This document shows, in pieces, positions 5,935 to 6,578 of a stretch of DNA of 6,578 nucleotides. The stretch covers positions 1-6,578 of the forward strand of contig CAMNMY010000049.1 of NCBI GenBank assembly GCA_946545105.1, read 5' to 3'. How positions within the stretch are numbered: position 1 is the first letter of the stretch; every line of letters begins with the position of its first letter. Origin of the DNA: an uncultured Clostridia bacterium (GTDB lineage Bacteria; Bacillota_A; Clostridia; Christensenellales; UBA3700). Under the pieces are notes generated by a model. It saw nothing but the letters and a program-made list of their open reading frames with translations, ran no database searches and was not told the DNA's origin. The position numbers and the translations under genes are program-made.

Positions 5935-6578
5935 ATGAAAGTATCATTAAAATGGTTAAAAGACTTCGTAGATATAGATGTAGATTTACAAACACTTGCA
6001 GATAAAATGGTATCTGTAGGTCTTGAAATTGAGGAAATTATTGATTCTTCTGCAAATATGAAGAACGTAGTTTTGGGTAGAATTGATAAACTTGAAAAGC
6101 ATCCTGATTCAGATCACCTTCAAATTTGCCAAATCAATATTGGTAAGGAAGATTTAGTTCAAATCGTTACTGGTGCACAAAATGTACACGAGGGAGATTT
6201 GGTTCCAGTTGCTTTACATAATTCTTTATTACCAACAGGACAAGAAATAAAGAAAGGTAAGCTTCGTGGCGTTGAATCAAATGGTATGTTATGTTCTGGT
6301 GAAGAATTAAAGCTTACAGAACAAGATTATGAAGGCGCTTCTGTTTATGGCATTATGCTAATGAACAAAGAAACAGCACCTCTAGGAACAGATTTAAATG
6401 AAGTATTAGGTAATACTGATGTAGTTTTAGATGTTGGTGTAACTGCAAATAGACCTGATTGTAACTCAATTTTAGGTATCGCAAGAGAAGTTGCCACAGT
6501 TTTAAATAAACCTCTTAAAATGCCTGATATTAGCTTCACAGCTAGTAAAACTAGCAATATTAAGGATATTGTGAAGGT
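5935..6578 (+). CDS. pheT: Phenylalanine--tRNA ligase beta subunit (5' part, runs off the window)
   Basis: First 214 codons (plus two bases) of the beta subunit; the full protein is usually about 800 residues, so the break is the window edge, not damage. The start MKVSLKWLKDFVDID is the typical PheT N-terminus. An EMAP-II/OB-fold tRNA-binding domain follows at about residues 44-150, with VLGRIDKLEKHPDSDHLQIC (46-65), IVTGAQNV (77-84), and the hallmark LRGVESNGMLCSGEEL (110-125). DVGVTANRPDCNSILGIARE (166-185) begins the next conserved block, which leads to the B3/B4 editing region lying beyond the window. The ATG at 5935 has a perfect AGGAGG at 5923-5928 that overlaps the pheS stop codon TAG, with 6 nt spacing, so translation of both subunits is probably kept in balance. 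It shares the T-box-controlled transcript with pheS. Confidence 0.97.
   Translation, partial: MKVSLKWLKDFVDIDVDLQTLADKMVSVGLEIEEIIDSSANMKNVVLGRIDKLEKHPDSDHLQICQINIGKEDLVQIVTGAQNVHEGDLVPVALHNSLLPTGQEIKKGKLRGVESNGMLCSGEELKLTEQDYEGASVYGIMLMNKETAPLGTDLNEVLGNTDVVLDVGVTANRPDCNSILGIAREVATVLNKPLKMPDISFTASKTSNIKDIVK

Noticed and set aside
5699..5995. Long open frame on the minus strand across the end of pheS and start of pheT.
   Set aside because: It lies antisense to two firmly identified, conserved genes, has no matching ribosome binding site and no recognisable product. The other antisense frames (e.g. 1556-1792, 6345-6557) fail for the same reason.

Overview
This is a low-G+C window with every recognisable gene on the + strand. 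It looks chromosomal and comes from a Bacillota (Firmicutes) bacterium, most likely an anaerobic Clostridia-type lineage. The grounds are strong Shine-Dalgarno sites (AAGGAG, AAAGGAG, AGGAGG), lipoprotein signal peptides, a PepC/bleomycin-hydrolase peptidase, and a tRNA-sensing T-box leader in front of pheST. TGG is used throughout for Trp and no reading frame needs UGA read as sense, so the standard bacterial code fits. The exact genus cannot be read from the sequence. I see no phage, transposon, CRISPR or other mobile signature.

Region 1 (29-3717) is a tight run of four genes: an FMN-binding flavodoxin-fold protein with a four-cysteine cluster; a small lipoprotein; a cytosolic cysteine aminopeptidase of the PepC family; and a larger lipoprotein. 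Gaps are 10 nt, a 4-nt ATGA overlap, and 14 nt. The second lipoprotein lacks a visible Shine-Dalgarno and has a TATAAT box ending 6 nt before its ATG, so it may also be expressed from its own, possibly leaderless, transcript. Both lipoproteins have unknown functions.

Region 2 (3718-4445) holds a two-pass membrane protein with a charged, proline-rich cytoplasmic tail, closed by a textbook rho-independent terminator.

Region 3 (4446-4904) is 459 nt without a credible gene. Its 5' half contains a GC-rich hairpin in very AT-rich DNA and a small palindrome, both unexplained. Its 3' half contains a consensus-like sigma-A promoter followed by a full T-box riboswitch. That leader has a Stem I with a UUC (Phe) specifier in an internal loop, the T-box bulge with UGGU, and mutually exclusive antiterminator and terminator.

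Region 4 (4905 to the end) is pheS followed by the 5' third or so of pheT, which runs off the window. Together they encode phenylalanyl-tRNA synthetase, and the leader upstream senses uncharged tRNA-Phe to control them.

The recognised parts belong to known families. The genuinely undescribed material is limited to the two lipoproteins around pepC, the membrane protein, and the cryptic hairpin at 4563-4584.
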